The notes: generated from the sequence alone by a model not told the origin. A stretch of 64,000 nt of DNA from Psychromonas algicola (GCF_004378355.1 NZ_SNUB01000014.1:16895-80894), one strand, 5' to 3'. Counted from the first letter of the stretch, positions 36,137 through 45,799 are shown. Numbers and translations: made by a program.

Positions 36137-37510
36137 ATGGAAATACTTCATCATGGCGCTGTTAATGGAGTTACTGGATCTTGCCATCAGTTGGTGATTG
36201 ATGAACATAATAGTTTATTGGTTGATTGCGGGTTGTTTCAAGGTGCTGATATCACTGAGCATAATGAAAATGATGTGTTATCTATCGAATTTGATATCAC
36301 GACTGTTAAGGCTTTGTTGGTGACGCATTGTCATATTGATCATGTTGGTCGAATTCCTTATTTATTAGCCGTTGGATTTAAAGGGCCTATCATTGCTACG
36401 GAAGCGACTGCTGCTTTGTTGCCTATGGTCATTGAAGATGCTTTGAAAGTGGGTGTGACACGTAACCAATCTATTATTAAAGCTTGTTTATCTAGACTAA
36501 AAGAACAACTTATCGCGGTACCTTATAAACAATGGTTAAGCATTCCTTTACATGGTCCTTTTTCGACAAAAGTAAAGTTTCAGCCTGCAGGTCATATTCT
36601 AGGATCTGCTTATATAGAAGTGGATATTAAAACTGTTTCAGCGAAAGCAAAGCGAGTTGTATTTTCAGGCGATCTTGGTGCAACTTATTCTCCTTTGCTT
36701 GCTTCCCCTAAAAGCCCTTATAAAGCCGATGTGGTTGTGATTGAAAGTACTTATGGTGATAAGAATCATGAAGGGCGGCGTGAACGTAGTAAACGGTTAG
36801 AAAAGGTACTCATTAAAGCTATCTCTGACAATGGTGTTGTTATTATTCCCGCTTTTAGTATTGGGCGTACACAAGAGTTGCTTTACGAGCTTGAGCAAAT
36901 TATTTCCCATGCTAAATTCAAAAAATTAGCCGATATCGAAGTGATTGTTGATTCGCCTATGGCAGCCAAGTTCACTGAATATTATGAAGCATTTCAAAAA
37001 CTCTGGGATGCGGAAGCTAAAGGGCGATTAAAACAAGGACGTCATCCTTTAGATTTTGAAAGCTTGTATACGGTTGATACGCACCAAGAGCACCTTCAGG
37101 TGATAGATTATCTTGCTAAGCGAGACAAACCCGCAATTGTGATTGCCGCTAGTGGCATGTGTACTGGCGGTCGTGTTGTTAATTATTTAAAGCGGTTTAT
37201 TGATGACCCAAAAGCTGATGTGTTATTTGTTGGTTATCAAGCGAAGGGGACCTTAGGGCAACAGATTCAACATTATGGACCACACGGTGGTTATGCTATT
37301 ATTGATGGGGATAAGTTAACAATCAAAGCCGGTATACATACGATTTCAGGTTACTCGGCACATGCTGATCAAGCTAATTTACTTAATTTTATTAAACGTA
37401 TTCGCTATCAACCCGAGAAAGTGATTATTGTGCATGGCGATGAGCAAGCAAAACAAGCATTAGCCAATAAATTACAGCAGCAAGGTCTAAATGTTGATAT
37501 TCCTTGTTAA
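36137..37510 (+). CDS. beta-CASP metallo-beta-lactamase-fold hydrolase, probable RNA nuclease
   Basis: 457 residues. The MBL metal motif is His64-X-His66-X-Asp68-His69 in VTHCHIDHVGR, with FSGDLG further on. The beta-CASP motifs follow: VVIESTYGDKNHEGR, IPAFSIGRTQELLYEL, IVIAASGMCTGGR and, near the end, ISGYSAHADQ and IVHGDEQA. Proteins of this build cleave RNA. It is not a sugar enzyme, although it sits between wbpM-like and ugd genes. A strong GGAGG ribosome site precedes the ATG. The substrate is unknown. Confidence 0.88.
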   Translation: MEILHHGAVNGVTGSCHQLVIDEHNSLLVDCGLFQGADITEHNENDVLSIEFDITTVKALLVTHCHIDHVGRIPYLLAVGFKGPIIATEATAALLPMVIEDALKVGVTRNQSIIKACLSRLKEQLIAVPYKQWLSIPLHGPFSTKVKFQPAGHILGSAYIEVDIKTVSAKAKRVVFSGDLGATYSPLLASPKSPYKADVVVIESTYGDKNHEGRRERSKRLEKVLIKAISDNGVVIIPAFSIGRTQELLYELEQIISHAKFKKLADIEVIVDSPMAAKFTEYYEAFQKLWDAEAKGRLKQGRHPLDFESLYTVDTHQEHLQVIDYLAKRDKPAIVIAASGMCTGGRVVNYLKRFIDDPKADVLFVGYQAKGTLGQQIQHYGPHGGYAIIDGDKLTIKAGIHTISGYSAHADQANLLNFIKRIRYQPEKVIIVHGDEQAKQALANKLQQQGLNVDIPC

Positions 37511-37628
37511 CGGTTTCTTACTTTCTTAGATTTTGGTTTGATGGTGGGGTACAATTAAAAGATTGTTTCTACTACATTTTTATTTGTTAATCTATTTTTT
37601 GCTCTTGGCTCGAATTATAAAGGTTTTT

Positions 37629-38588
37629 ATGCATTACGATATTTTCAATGGCGATGCTGATGGCATTATTTCATTACTACAATTGCGTTTATCTTCTCCT
37701 CTAACCTCTACGCTTGTGACAGGGGTAAAACGTAATATTCAATTATTACAGACTATTTCAGTTAATGCTGAAGATAGCGTGACCGTGTTAGATATTTCTA
37801 TGGAAAAAAATATCGAGGCATTATTGAGCTCTCTTAATAGCGGTGCGACTGTATTTTATGCCGATCACCATCGAGCTGGAGATATTCCTCAACATAAAAA
37901 TTTAACGGCCTTAATTGATTTAGATGCTAATACCTGTACTGCGTTAATTGTTGATAAGCATTTAAAAGGAGAATTTCACGATTGGGCTATTTGTGCGGCT
38001 TATGGTGATAATTTAATTGCTAAAGCCGATGCCTTATCTGCTGCTGCCGGCCATACAAAAGAACAATCTGTGTTATTAAAAGAGTTAGGTACATTAATTA
38101 ATTACAATGGCTATGGGGCGAATGTTGCTGATTTACATTTTGACCCGGCTGATTTGTATCAGGCTTTATTAGCTTATGCGAGTCCATTTGATGTTTTTGA
38201 AGATAAGTTGTCGCCTTTTTATCAATTACAAACGGCTTATCAAGAAGATCTAGAAAAAGCGTTAGCAATTCCTGCGTTACACCAAAGTGATTTACTTAAA
38301 GTTTTTGAATTACCTGATGAAAAGTGGTCTCGTCGTATCAGTGGGGTCTATGGCAATTTATTAGCAAACCAAGAGCCAAATAGTGCATTTACAGTTTTAA
38401 CTAAAAATACACAGGGTGGTTATTTAGTTTCTTTGCGTGCACCCTTGAATAACAAGCAAGGCGCTGGTGAACTTTGTAGTCAATTTGAAACGGGTGGTGG
38501 AAGAGCAGCAGCTGCTGGAGTTAACCATTTGCCTACTACTTTATTACAGCCGTTTATTGATGTTGTCGAAGCCTATTATCATGATTAA
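37629..38588 (+). CDS. DHH-family phosphoesterase
   Basis: 319 residues from the ATG at 37629 (AAAGG before it). An upstream in-frame start at 37563 would add a hydrophobic stretch that the family does not have. The motifs are HYDIFNGDADGIISLLQL at the N-terminus, a DIS aspartate, and YADHHRAGD; GGGRAAAAGV near the end is the DHHA1-type glycine loop. Such proteins hydrolyse phosphodiesters in small nucleotides or oligonucleotides. It follows the MBL nuclease gene by 118 bases in the same direction, which hints at a shared nucleic-acid task. The substrate is not known. Confidence 0.85.
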   Translation: MHYDIFNGDADGIISLLQLRLSSPLTSTLVTGVKRNIQLLQTISVNAEDSVTVLDISMEKNIEALLSSLNSGATVFYADHHRAGDIPQHKNLTALIDLDANTCTALIVDKHLKGEFHDWAICAAYGDNLIAKADALSAAAGHTKEQSVLLKELGTLINYNGYGANVADLHFDPADLYQALLAYASPFDVFEDKLSPFYQLQTAYQEDLEKALAIPALHQSDLLKVFELPDEKWSRRISGVYGNLLANQEPNSAFTVLTKNTQGGYLVSLRAPLNNKQGAGELCSQFETGGGRAAAAGVNHLPTTLLQPFIDVVEAYYHD

Positions 38589-38676
38589 TAAATAAAATAA
38601 TGACTTTGCTATTCTTAAGTAAGAAAGTCAGCGTATAATATTTGGATCACTTACATTGCCATGATGAGATATTAAA

Positions 38677-39846
38677 ATGAAAAAAATAGCCGTTGCAGGA
38701 ACAGGGTATGTTGGATTATCTAATTCAGTTTTACTCGCACAACATAATGAAGTGGTCGCGGTTGACCTTGTCGCTGAAAAAATACAGTTATTGAATCAGA
38801 AAAAATCTCCTATTGCGGATGCTGAAATTGAAGATTTTTTAGCAAATAAAGCGTTAAATTTCAATGCGACTTTAGATAAAGAACTCGCTTATAAAGGTGC
38901 TGAGTTTGTGATCATTGCTACTCCCACTGACTATGACTCTGAAACAAATTACTTCAATACTTCATCCGTTGAGTCGGTGATTAAAGATGTAATGCAAATT
39001 AATCCTAAAGCTGTGATGGTGATTAAATCAACTGTCCCTGTCGGTTATACCGAAAGCATTAAAAAAGAGTTTGGTTGCGAGAATATTATATTCTCTCCTG
39101 AATTTTTACGTGAAGGAAAAGCGTTGCACGACAATTTATATCCTTCACGAATTATCGTAGGTGAACAATCAGAGCGCGCGAAGGTATTTGCTAGTTTATT
39201 AGTAGAAGGAGCGTTAAAAGAAGATATTGATGTACTTTTTACTGATTCAACGGAAGCTGAAGCGGTTAAGTTGTTCTCTAATACTTACCTTGCGTTACGT
39301 GTTGCTTATTTTAATGAATTAGATAGTTATGCAGAAGCACACAATTTAAATTCTCGTCAAATCATTGAAGGTGTTGGCTTAGATCCACGCATTGGCTCTC
39401 ACTATAACAACCCTTCTTTTGGTTACGGCGGATATTGTTTGCCTAAAGACACTAAGCAATTGAGAGCTAACTACGCTAATGTACCAAACAACATTATTGG
39501 CGCTATTGTTGATGCCAATACAACACGTAAAGACTTTATTGCTGACTCTATTTTAGCGAGAAATCCCAAGGTAGTTGGTATTTATAGGCTGATTATGAAG
39601 TCTGGATCTGACAACTTTAGGGCGTCAAGTATTCAAGGGATTATGAAACGTATTAAAGCAAAAGGTATTGAAGTCGTGGTTTATGAACCTGAGCTTAAAG
39701 AGCCGACTTTCTTTAATTCTAAAGTTATTTCATCTTTGGATGAATTCAAGCAATCCTGTGATGTTATTGTGTCTAATCGTATGGTTGATGAAATTAAAGA
39801 TGTCGCTGACAAAGTTTATACGCGTGATCTTTTTGGGAGTGATTAG
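38677..39846 (+). CDS. ugd: UDP-glucose 6-dehydrogenase
   Basis: 389 residues: NAD-binding [43 protein letters not shown], and the catalytic Cys in [15 protein letters not shown]. It oxidises UDP-glucose to UDP-glucuronate, giving the substrate for the 4-epimerase encoded at 30152. It stands after the DHH gene with an 88-bp gap. Confidence 0.95.
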   Translation: MKKIAVAGTGYVGLSNSVLLAQHNEVVAVDLVAEKIQLLNQKKSPIADAEIEDFLANKALNFNATLDKELAYKGAEFVIIATPTDYDSETNYFNTSSVESVIKDVMQINPKAVMVIKSTVPVGYTESIKKEFGCENIIFSPEFLREGKALHDNLYPSRIIVGEQSERAKVFASLLVEGALKEDIDVLFTDSTEAEAVKLFSNTYLALRVAYFNELDSYAEAHNLNSRQIIEGVGLDPRIGSHYNNPSFGYGGYCLPKDTKQLRANYANVPNNIIGAIVDANTTRKDFIADSILARNPKVVGIYRLIMKSGSDNFRASSIQGIMKRIKAKGIEVVVYEPELKEPTFFNSKVISSLDEFKQSCDVIVSNRMVDEIKDVADKVYTRDLFGSD

Positions 39847-39935
39847 TTCTCTATTTGTTATTTAATAGAATTAATTCTGAAGCGCATGCTGATATAAAGT
39901 TCTATTTTAATACATTTTTATTGTAAGGTTTTATT

Positions 39936-41012
39936 ATGATTTTAATTACTGGCGGTGCTGGGTTTATTGGTAGTGCCGTTGTACGCCATATTATAGAAAA
40001 TACTAAAGATTCAGTTATTAATGTTGATTGTTTAACTTATGCGGGGAACGTAGAGTCTGTTGCATCTATTTCAGATCATGAGCGTTATCATTTTGTGCAA
40101 GCTAATATTTGTGATGCGCAGGTGATGAAGGAAACTTTTGAAAAATATCAACCAACTGCGGTTATGCATTTAGCGGCTGAATCTCATGTTGATCGTTCCA
40201 TAGATGGCCCCGCTGAGTTTATGCAAACGAATATTATGGGAACATTTACTTTGTTAGAAGCTGCTCGTCAATATTGGTTGGAGCTTAAAGGTAATAAAAA
40301 ATCTAATTTTCGTTTCCATCATATTAGTACTGATGAAGTTTATGGTGATTTGGAAGGGACTCACGACCTTTTTACTGAAGAAACATCTTACGCACCTAGT
40401 TCTCCCTATTCTGCTTCTAAAGCTTCTAGTGATCACCTTGTGCGGGCATGGAATCGTACTTATGGTTTGCCCGTTGTTGTAACTAATTGTTCAAACAATT
40501 ATGGCCCTTATCATTTTCCTGAAAAATTGATCCCCCATGTCATTTTAAACGCGCTAGACGCTAAATCTTTACCTGTTTATGGCGATGGTAGCCAAATCAG
40601 AGACTGGCTCTATGTTGAAGATCATGCTCGCGCTTTATATAAAGTGGTCACTGAAGGCATTGTGGGTGAAACTTATAATATTGGTGGACACAACGAAAAG
40701 AAAAATATTGAAGTGGTTGAGACTCTTTGTAACATTCTTGATGATTTAAAACCTATTTCAGAAAATCCTGCTTTTAGTACTTCTTCAATGAAAAGTTACA
40801 GTGAGTTGATTACTTTTGTTAAAGATCGTCCTGGTCATGATGTTCGTTATGCTATTGATGCTTCTAAAATCGAAAAAGAGTTAGGCTGGGTACCAGAAGA
40901 AAGTTTTGATACAGGTATTCGTAAAACCGTTGAATGGTATTTGAATAACGAAAACTGGTGGAGAAGAGTATTAAGTGGCGAATATCAACTTCAACGTATT
41001 GGCGGCAAGTGA
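39936..41012 (+). CDS. rmlB: dTDP-glucose 4,6-dehydratase
   Basis: 358 residues: [34 protein letters not shown], the active-site [11 protein letters not shown], and [12 protein letters not shown] with the Tyr-Lys pair. Second step of dTDP-L-rhamnose synthesis. It is first of four rml genes in the order B-A-C-D, but separated from rmlA by a heptamer repeat and an S23 gene. Confidence 0.96.
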   Translation: MILITGGAGFIGSAVVRHIIENTKDSVINVDCLTYAGNVESVASISDHERYHFVQANICDAQVMKETFEKYQPTAVMHLAAESHVDRSIDGPAEFMQTNIMGTFTLLEAARQYWLELKGNKKSNFRFHHISTDEVYGDLEGTHDLFTEETSYAPSSPYSASKASSDHLVRAWNRTYGLPVVVTNCSNNYGPYHFPEKLIPHVILNALDAKSLPVYGDGSQIRDWLYVEDHARALYKVVTEGIVGETYNIGGHNEKKNIEVVETLCNILDDLKPISENPAFSTSSMKSYSELITFVKDRPGHDVRYAIDASKIEKELGWVPEESFDTGIRKTVEWYLNNENWWRRVLSGEYQLQRIGGK

Positions 41013-41015
41013 TTT

Positions 41016-41113
41016 AGTAATGGGTTATGAGTAATGGGTTATGAGTAATGGGTTATGAGTAATGAGTAATGAGTTATGAGTAATGAGTTATGAGTAATGG
41101 GTTATGGGTAAGT
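41016..41113. repeat. heptamer tandem array before the S23 gene
   Basis: About 13-14 consecutive 7-bp units alternating AGTAATG, GGTTATG and AGTTATG begin four bases after the rmlB stop. From 41115 to about 41155 degraded units occur in inverted orientation (for example ACTCATTACC). Confidence 0.92.
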
Positions 41114-41170
41114 TTACCATTTACTCATTACCGTTCACCGATGACTATTCATAACAGAAAGGATTGAGCA

Positions 41171-41524
41171 ATGAGTGAACGACCACATTATAATTTACAG
41201 GCTTGGCAGGTAAGCATGACTTTGGTTAAACTTGTTTACTCATGGTCGAATAGTTTTCCGAGTGAAGAAAAGTTTGGCTTACTTTCACAGATTAGAAGAG
41301 CAGCAGTATCAGTACCTTCTAATATTGCAGAGGGTGCGGCAAGAAGTGGCTCAAAGGAATTTGCTCACTTTTTAAGTATTGCTCGTGGTTCTTTAAGCGA
41401 AGTTGAAACTCAATATTTAATTGCAGTGAATCTAGGTTTTGCTCCTGAATCATCTGAGTTGTTTGATTGTATTGATCAAGCCTCTCGCCTTATTACTGGT
41501 TTGCATAAAAAAGTATCAAGGTGA
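41171..41524 (+). CDS. four-helix-bundle protein, S23/IVS family
   Basis: 117 residues: HYNLQAWQVSMTLVKLVYSW, FGLLSQIRRAAVSVPSNIAEG, SGSKEFAHFLSIARGSLSEVETQ. This is the family of proteins first seen in insertions of 23S rRNA genes; they fold as a four-helix bundle and their function is unknown. They often sit among polysaccharide genes. Here the gene lies between rmlB and rmlA, bounded by heptamer repeats in direct orientation before it and inverted orientation after it, so it appears to be an inserted cassette. A GAAAGGA ribosome site precedes the ATG. Confidence 0.9.
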   Translation: MSERPHYNLQAWQVSMTLVKLVYSWSNSFPSEEKFGLLSQIRRAAVSVPSNIAEGAARSGSKEFAHFLSIARGSLSEVETQYLIAVNLGFAPESSELFDCIDQASRLITGLHKKVSR

Positions 41525-41592
41525 TGGGCGATGTGTAATTTCTCATTACTCTTCACTATTTGCAGTTTAAAATTCGGGAAAAAAGATAAAAA

Positions 41593-42540
41593 ATGACAAT
41601 AAATAATATAGAAATTTCATCGGAGAGCCCAAGCTCCTCACCCATTACCCATGCCTCTTTACCTAAATATAAAGGTATTATTTTAGCTGGTGGCTCTGGT
41701 AGTCGTTTGCACCCTATTACCTTAGGTACTTCTAAGCAATTATTGCCAATATATGATAAGCCTATGATTTTTTATCCTCTTTCTGTTTTGATGTTAGCGG
41801 GTATTAAAGAGGTGCTAATTATATCGACTCCCGAAGATCTGCCTAATTTTGAGCGTATGTTAGGTGATGGTAGTCAATTTGGTATTTCGGTTTCATACGC
41901 AGAGCAACCTTCGCCTGATGGTCTAGCGCAAGCGTTTATCATTGGAGAAGAATTTATTGGTGACGATAATGTCGCTTTAGTTTTGGGCGATAATGTTTTT
42001 TATGGACAACATTTTTCGGATAAATTACTTGCTGCAGCGAAAGTAAAAAAAGGAGCCTCAGTATTTGGTTATCATGTTGTCGATCCAGAACGATTTGGGG
42101 TGGTTGAATTTGATAAAAATGGTAAAGCGTTGAGTATTGAAGAGAAGCCTGAAAAGCCAAAATCAAATTATGCGGTTACTGGCTTGTATTTTTATGATAA
42201 CGACGTTGTCGATATTGCTAAAAGCATTAAACCTTCACTTCGTGGGGAATTAGAAATTACCGATGTTAATATTGCTTATATGCAGCGTGGTGATTTAAAT
42301 GTTGAATTGCTTGGTCGAGGTTTCGCATGGCTCGACACTGGAACTCATGATTCATTGCTAGAAGCTGGGCAATTTGTGCAGACAGTCGAACATCGACAGG
42401 GCTTTAAAGTCGCTTGCTTAGAAGAAATTGCTTATACGCAAGGTTGGTTGAGTAAAGAAGATCTTCTTACACAAGCAGAACGCCTGAAAAAAACGGGTTA
42501 TGGCCAGTATTTATTTAATGTTGCAAACGGAATAATTTAA
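41593..42540 (+). CDS. rmlA: glucose-1-phosphate thymidylyltransferase
   Basis: 315 residues; the enzyme proper starts near residue 26 with [21 protein letters not shown], followed by [38 protein letters not shown] and [20 protein letters not shown]. It joins dTTP and glucose-1-phosphate. The first 25 residues (Ser/Pro/Thr-rich) are not found in typical RmlA, which starts at the glycine loop; no other ATG, GTG or TTG lies closer. Part of the extension's DNA (ACCCATTACCCATG) consists of the heptamer repeat found around the S23 gene. Confidence 0.93.
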   Translation: MTINNIEISSESPSSSPITHASLPKYKGIILAGGSGSRLHPITLGTSKQLLPIYDKPMIFYPLSVLMLAGIKEVLIISTPEDLPNFERMLGDGSQFGISVSYAEQPSPDGLAQAFIIGEEFIGDDNVALVLGDNVFYGQHFSDKLLAAAKVKKGASVFGYHVVDPERFGVVEFDKNGKALSIEEKPEKPKSNYAVTGLYFYDNDVVDIAKSIKPSLRGELEITDVNIAYMQRGDLNVELLGRGFAWLDTGTHDSLLEAGQFVQTVEHRQGFKVACLEEIAYTQGWLSKEDLLTQAERLKKTGYGQYLFNVANGII

Positions 42541-43088
42541 TGAAGTTTATCGATACAGAGATAGCTGATGTAAAAATTGTCGAAGTGAATGTATTTGGTG
42601 ATGATCGTGGTTTTTTTATGGAAACCTTTCGTGCAGATGAGTTCATGAAAGTAACCGGCGCGAAGCCTTTCGTACAAGATAATCACAGCAAATCGTCAAA
42701 AGGGATCTTACGTGGTTTACATTATCAACGAGCGCAAACTCAAGGTAAATTAGTACGTGTTACTGATGGCGAGGTTTATGACGTTGCTGTTGATATGCGA
42801 GAATCCTCTTCTACTTTTGGTCAAGCTGTTGGTGTTGTTCTTTCCGCCGAAAATAAGCGTCAGTTATGGGTGCCAGAAGGTTTTGCTCATGGTTTTTATG
42901 TTATGAGTGAATCGGCTGAATTTGTTTATAAATGTACTGATTATTATCATCCTGAATCAGAGGTGTCTGTGCGTTGGGACGATAGTTCTCTTGCTATTCA
43001 GTGGCCGTTAATTAATGGGGAGGCTCCTCAGTTGTCAGGTAAAGATGCTAAAGGTTTTTCTTTTCAAGATGCACCTAAGTTTAGATAA
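42540..43088 (+). CDS. rmlC: dTDP-4-dehydrorhamnose 3,5-epimerase
   Basis: 182 residues, standard length, cupin fold: GDDRGFFMETFRADEF, QDNHSKSSKGILRGLHYQ with the catalytic His, VYDVAVDMRESS and WVPEGFAHGFYV. Third step of dTDP-L-rhamnose synthesis. Its ATG shares one base with the rmlA stop (TAATG). Confidence 0.95.
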   Translation: MKFIDTEIADVKIVEVNVFGDDRGFFMETFRADEFMKVTGAKPFVQDNHSKSSKGILRGLHYQRAQTQGKLVRVTDGEVYDVAVDMRESSSTFGQAVGVVLSAENKRQLWVPEGFAHGFYVMSESAEFVYKCTDYYHPESEVSVRWDDSSLAIQWPLINGEAPQLSGKDAKGFSFQDAPKFR

Positions 43089-43091
43089 TTA

Positions 43092-43222
43092 GGTAGTAGT
43101 GAAGGGTAAACTGTGAAGAGTGAAGAGAATGGGTAAACGGCGAAGAGTAAACGGTAAAGAGTAGTGGGAAATTACCCATAACTCATAACTCATTACTTAT
43201 AGCTCATAACCCATAACTATCC
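43092..43222. repeat. heptamer repeat array with inverted halves between rmlC and rmlD
   Basis: The left half holds direct degenerate heptamers (AGTGAAG, GGTAAAC, AGAGTAA), the right half, from about 43172, their reverse complements (ACCCATA, ACTCATA, ACTCATT). The whole could fold into a long imperfect hairpin. There is no gene inside. Confidence 0.8.
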
Positions 43223-43236
43223 CCAAAGGAATATGT

Positions 43237-44097
43237 ATGAAAGTATTAATTACCGGAAAAGGCGGGCAATTAGCTTGGGAGTTAGAACGCACAATACCCG
43301 TTGCTTATGATGTGTTATGTGTTGGTAAAAATGAATTAGATATTACCGATCTAGATGCTATTAATTTATTTATAAGTAAAGAACAGCCCGATATAGTTAT
43401 TAATGCAGCGGCTTATACTGCGGTCGATAAGGCGGAAGAAGATATTGAGGTTGCTTATGATGTTAATGAAAAGGGCGTTCGATATTTAGCTGAAGCTTGC
43501 CAAAAAACTAATGCTCGTATTTTGCATGTTTCTACTGATTTTGTTTTTGATGGATCAAATACAACCCCTTATCAAACTGATGCTATGACTAATCCTATTA
43601 ATGTTTATGGTGCTTCAAAGCTTGCTGGTGATAATGCCTTACAAAATATACTTCCTGAAAGAAGTGTTATTGTTCGTACAGCTTGGGTTTATTCTGTGCA
43701 TGGAAATAATTTTGTCAAAAGCATGTTGCGTTTAATGGAAGACAAACCACAACTTGGTATTGTTTACGATCAAGTTGGAACGCCTACTTGGGCTAGAGGC
43801 CTTGCTGCATGGCTATGGGCTATTGTAGAGAAGCCTGAAGTAAAAGGAGTGTATCATTGGACTGACGCCGGAGTGGCATCTTGGTATGATTTTGCTATTG
43901 CAATTCAAGAACTTGGTATTGAGAAAGGGTTGCTTAAAAAAGCCATTCCTGTATTGCCTATCCCTAGTTCAGCTTATCCGACTCCGGCTAAACGACCTGC
44001 TTTTTCTGTAATAGATAAAACTAGTGCAGAAGAGGTTTCGAGTTTAAATACAATTCATTGGCGTAAGCAGTTATCTTTAATGATGGATGAGCTGTAA
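43237..44097 (+). CDS. rmlD: dTDP-4-dehydrorhamnose reductase
   Basis: 286 residues: ITGKGGQLAWELERTIP, NAAAYTAVDKAEEDIE, STDFVFDGSNTTPYQ, NVYGASKLAGD with the Tyr-Lys pair, RTAWVYSVHGNNFVKSML and TPTWARGLA. Last step of dTDP-L-rhamnose synthesis, using NADPH. It ends the polysaccharide region, 299 bp before secE. Confidence 0.95.
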   Translation: MKVLITGKGGQLAWELERTIPVAYDVLCVGKNELDITDLDAINLFISKEQPDIVINAAAYTAVDKAEEDIEVAYDVNEKGVRYLAEACQKTNARILHVSTDFVFDGSNTTPYQTDAMTNPINVYGASKLAGDNALQNILPERSVIVRTAWVYSVHGNNFVKSMLRLMEDKPQLGIVYDQVGTPTWARGLAAWLWAIVEKPEVKGVYHWTDAGVASWYDFAIAIQELGIEKGLLKKAIPVLPIPSSAYPTPAKRPAFSVIDKTSAEEVSSLNTIHWRKQLSLMMDEL

Positions 44098-44219
44098 AAT
44101 AATGCTGAATGTTTATATAAACTAAAATAATGAAGCAACTTAATGCAAAAATGCTTAACAATAAAAAGCCTTTAGCTGTTTTTTATCAATAAGAATCACT
44201 AATTTTGTATATTATCAGG

Positions 44220-44247
44220 TTACAAAAGGCAGAAAAATCCTTATACT
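44220..44247 (+). promoter_or_regulatory. putative sigma-70 promoter of secE-nusG
   Basis: TTACAA, 16-bp spacer and TATACT lie in the 299-bp gap between rmlD and secE, giving a leader of about 140 nt. No tRNA gene or convincing rmlD terminator was seen in this gap. Confidence 0.5.
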
Positions 44248-44396
44248 GACGTGCTTTATTTCTAGGTGGCGACTTTTATTATCGTAAATAAGGTCTTTCA
44301 CCTACCAAGTAATGGCTCATTTGAGTGGTTACTTTACCGCTTAGCAACTGATGCTAAGAAAGGTATTATTAATTTTAACAGTGGATACAACGAGTT

Positions 44397-44777
44397 ATGA
44401 GTACAGTAAATTCTGAAAACAGCAAAAGCTCACTTGATGGGTTGAAATGGGCTATCACTATCGTGTTATTAGCAGCAGTTATTGTTGGTAATTATTTATA
44501 CGGCGAGCAAGTTCATGTTGTTGCACGTATAGCAATACTTCTATTATTGGCTGCTTTAGCTTTGCTTTCAGCTGCATTTACTGAGAAAGGTAAAACGTTT
44601 GTAGGTTTTGCTAAAGACTCTCGTCTTGAAGTGCGTAAAGTCGTTTGGCCAACTCGCCAAGAAACAGTACAAACAACGTTAATTATTTTAGTTGTATCAA
44701 CGATTGCGGGCCTTATTTTATGGGGTCTTGACGGCATATTTGTTCGTGTTGTTTCATTTATCACTACCTCAATCTAA
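44397..44777 (+). CDS. secE: preprotein translocase subunit SecE
   Basis: 126 residues with three membrane segments (about 17-35, 42-60 and 93-120), as in E. coli, and the conserved cytoplasmic stretch DSRLEVRKVVWPTRQETVQTT before the last. It clamps the SecY channel. nusG follows after 9 bases, the usual pair. Confidence 0.95.
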   Translation: MSTVNSENSKSSLDGLKWAITIVLLAAVIVGNYLYGEQVHVVARIAILLLLAALALLSAAFTEKGKTFVGFAKDSRLEVRKVVWPTRQETVQTTLIILVVSTIAGLILWGLDGIFVRVVSFITTSI

Positions 44778-44786
44778 GGGTTTATT

Positions 44787-45335
44787 ATGACAGAAGAAGT
44801 TCAAAAAAAGAGATGGTATGTGGTACAAGCCTTTTCAGGTTATGAAGGTCGCGTACAAAAAACATTATTAGAGCATATCCGTTTAAATGAAATGGAAGAG
44901 CATTTTGGTCAAATCTTAGTACCAACTGAAGAAGTGGTTGAAATGCGTGCTGGCCAAAAACGTAAGAGTGAACGTAAGTTCTTCCCTGGTTACGTTTTAG
45001 TTGAAATGGCAATGAATGACGATAGCTGGCATTTAGTGAAAAGTATTGATCGTGTAATGGGGTTCATTGGTGGTACTGCTGAGCGTCCTGCACCTATTTC
45101 TAAAAAAGAAGTTGATAATATTCTTAACCGTTTACAAGAGTCGCATGATACACCGCGTCCTCGTACCTTGTTTGAAGCGGGTGAAGTGGTTCGTGTTACT
45201 GATGGTCCATTTGCAGATTTCTCTGGTACTGTTGAAGAAGTGGATTACGATAAAAGCCGCTTGAAAGTGTCAGTTTCTATCTTCGGTCGTGCAACACCGG
45301 TTGAGCTTGAATTTTCTCAAGTTGAAAAAGATTAA
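44787..45335 (+). CDS. nusG: transcription termination/antitermination protein NusG
   Basis: 182 residues: [20 protein letters not shown] at the start, [27 protein letters not shown] and the C-terminal KOW domain ([20 protein letters not shown]). It binds RNA polymerase and links to Rho and the ribosome. An intrinsic terminator follows, so secE-nusG is one transcription unit. Confidence 0.97.
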   Translation: MTEEVQKKRWYVVQAFSGYEGRVQKTLLEHIRLNEMEEHFGQILVPTEEVVEMRAGQKRKSERKFFPGYVLVEMAMNDDSWHLVKSIDRVMGFIGGTAERPAPISKKEVDNILNRLQESHDTPRPRTLFEAGEVVRVTDGPFADFSGTVEEVDYDKSRLKVSVSIFGRATPVELEFSQVEKD

Positions 45336-45369
45336 TTAACAACGCAATCGCGTTTTGTTAATACGTTAA

Positions 45370-45408
45370 AAAGCCAATAAGTGAAAACTTATTGGCTTTG
45401 TTGTTTTT
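45370..45408 (+). terminator. intrinsic terminator after nusG
   Basis: A perfect 13-bp stem (45370-45382 with 45387-45399), GAAA tetraloop, then TTTG-TTGTTTTT. A second weaker dyad (ATTAACAACGC / GCG-TTTTGTTAAT) precedes it. Confidence 0.95.
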
Positions 45409-45445
45409 GAGGCTTTAATTCATTGGGTTGTATTCGGGGATTTAT

Positions 45446-45612
45446 TAGGACGTGGTTTTTAAGCCGGCCTTTTTAGTTTGCTAATACAGGTCGGATGAAT
45501 CCGACGTCCCGAGGTAATGTTGGCCACGAAGGTTATGGTTTTGGGACGTGGCTTTTAAGCCACCTGTTGGATGGTTAGTTAATACTAGGTTGGATGAATT
45601 TGATGTCCCAAT
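45446..45612. repeat. two REP-like elements between nusG and rplK
   Basis: Element 1 (45446-45512): GGACGTGGTTTTTAAGCC, linker, GGTCGGATGAATCCGACGTC. Element 2 (45540-45611): TTGGGACGTGGCTTTTAAGC with CCAC, linker, and a worn TTGGATGAATTTGATGTCCC arm. Same family and orientation as at 4151-4600. No gene lies in this 512-bp gap. Confidence 0.88.
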
Positions 45613-45675
45613 AATAGGTGGAAATGTTGTTTTTTAAGAGGAATACTTTTTTCGGTTAAAAAAACGACAAAGGCC

Positions 45676-45705
45676 TTGTTAATTGGGGTGTCTTATAGGT
45701 ATAAT
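45676..45705 (+). promoter_or_regulatory. sigma-70 promoter of rplK-rplA
   Basis: TTGTTA, an 18-bp spacer and a perfect TATAAT. It lies about 140 bases before rplK, as in the E. coli L11 operon. Confidence 0.75.
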
Positions 45706-45799
45706 TTGCCACCCTTTTTATTTGTGGTTTGATTTGTTTCACAACTACAGAAAAAAGAACCAAGTTCACTGCAATAATGCGTGCACTTAAGTATTAATC

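Noticed and set aside
37563..37628. Hydrophobic N-terminal extension (signal or membrane anchor) of the DHH protein
   Set aside because: The DHH fold starts at the ATG at 37629 with its own ribosome site; the upstream stretch is most likely untranslated AT-rich DNA.
41016..41113. CRISPR or coding repeat in the heptamer array
   Set aside because: Seven-base units without spacers; the frame is closed by stops (TAA, TGA) in the repeat.
44098..44396. tRNA genes before secE
   Set aside because: No acceptor stem plus T-loop pattern could be found in this gap.
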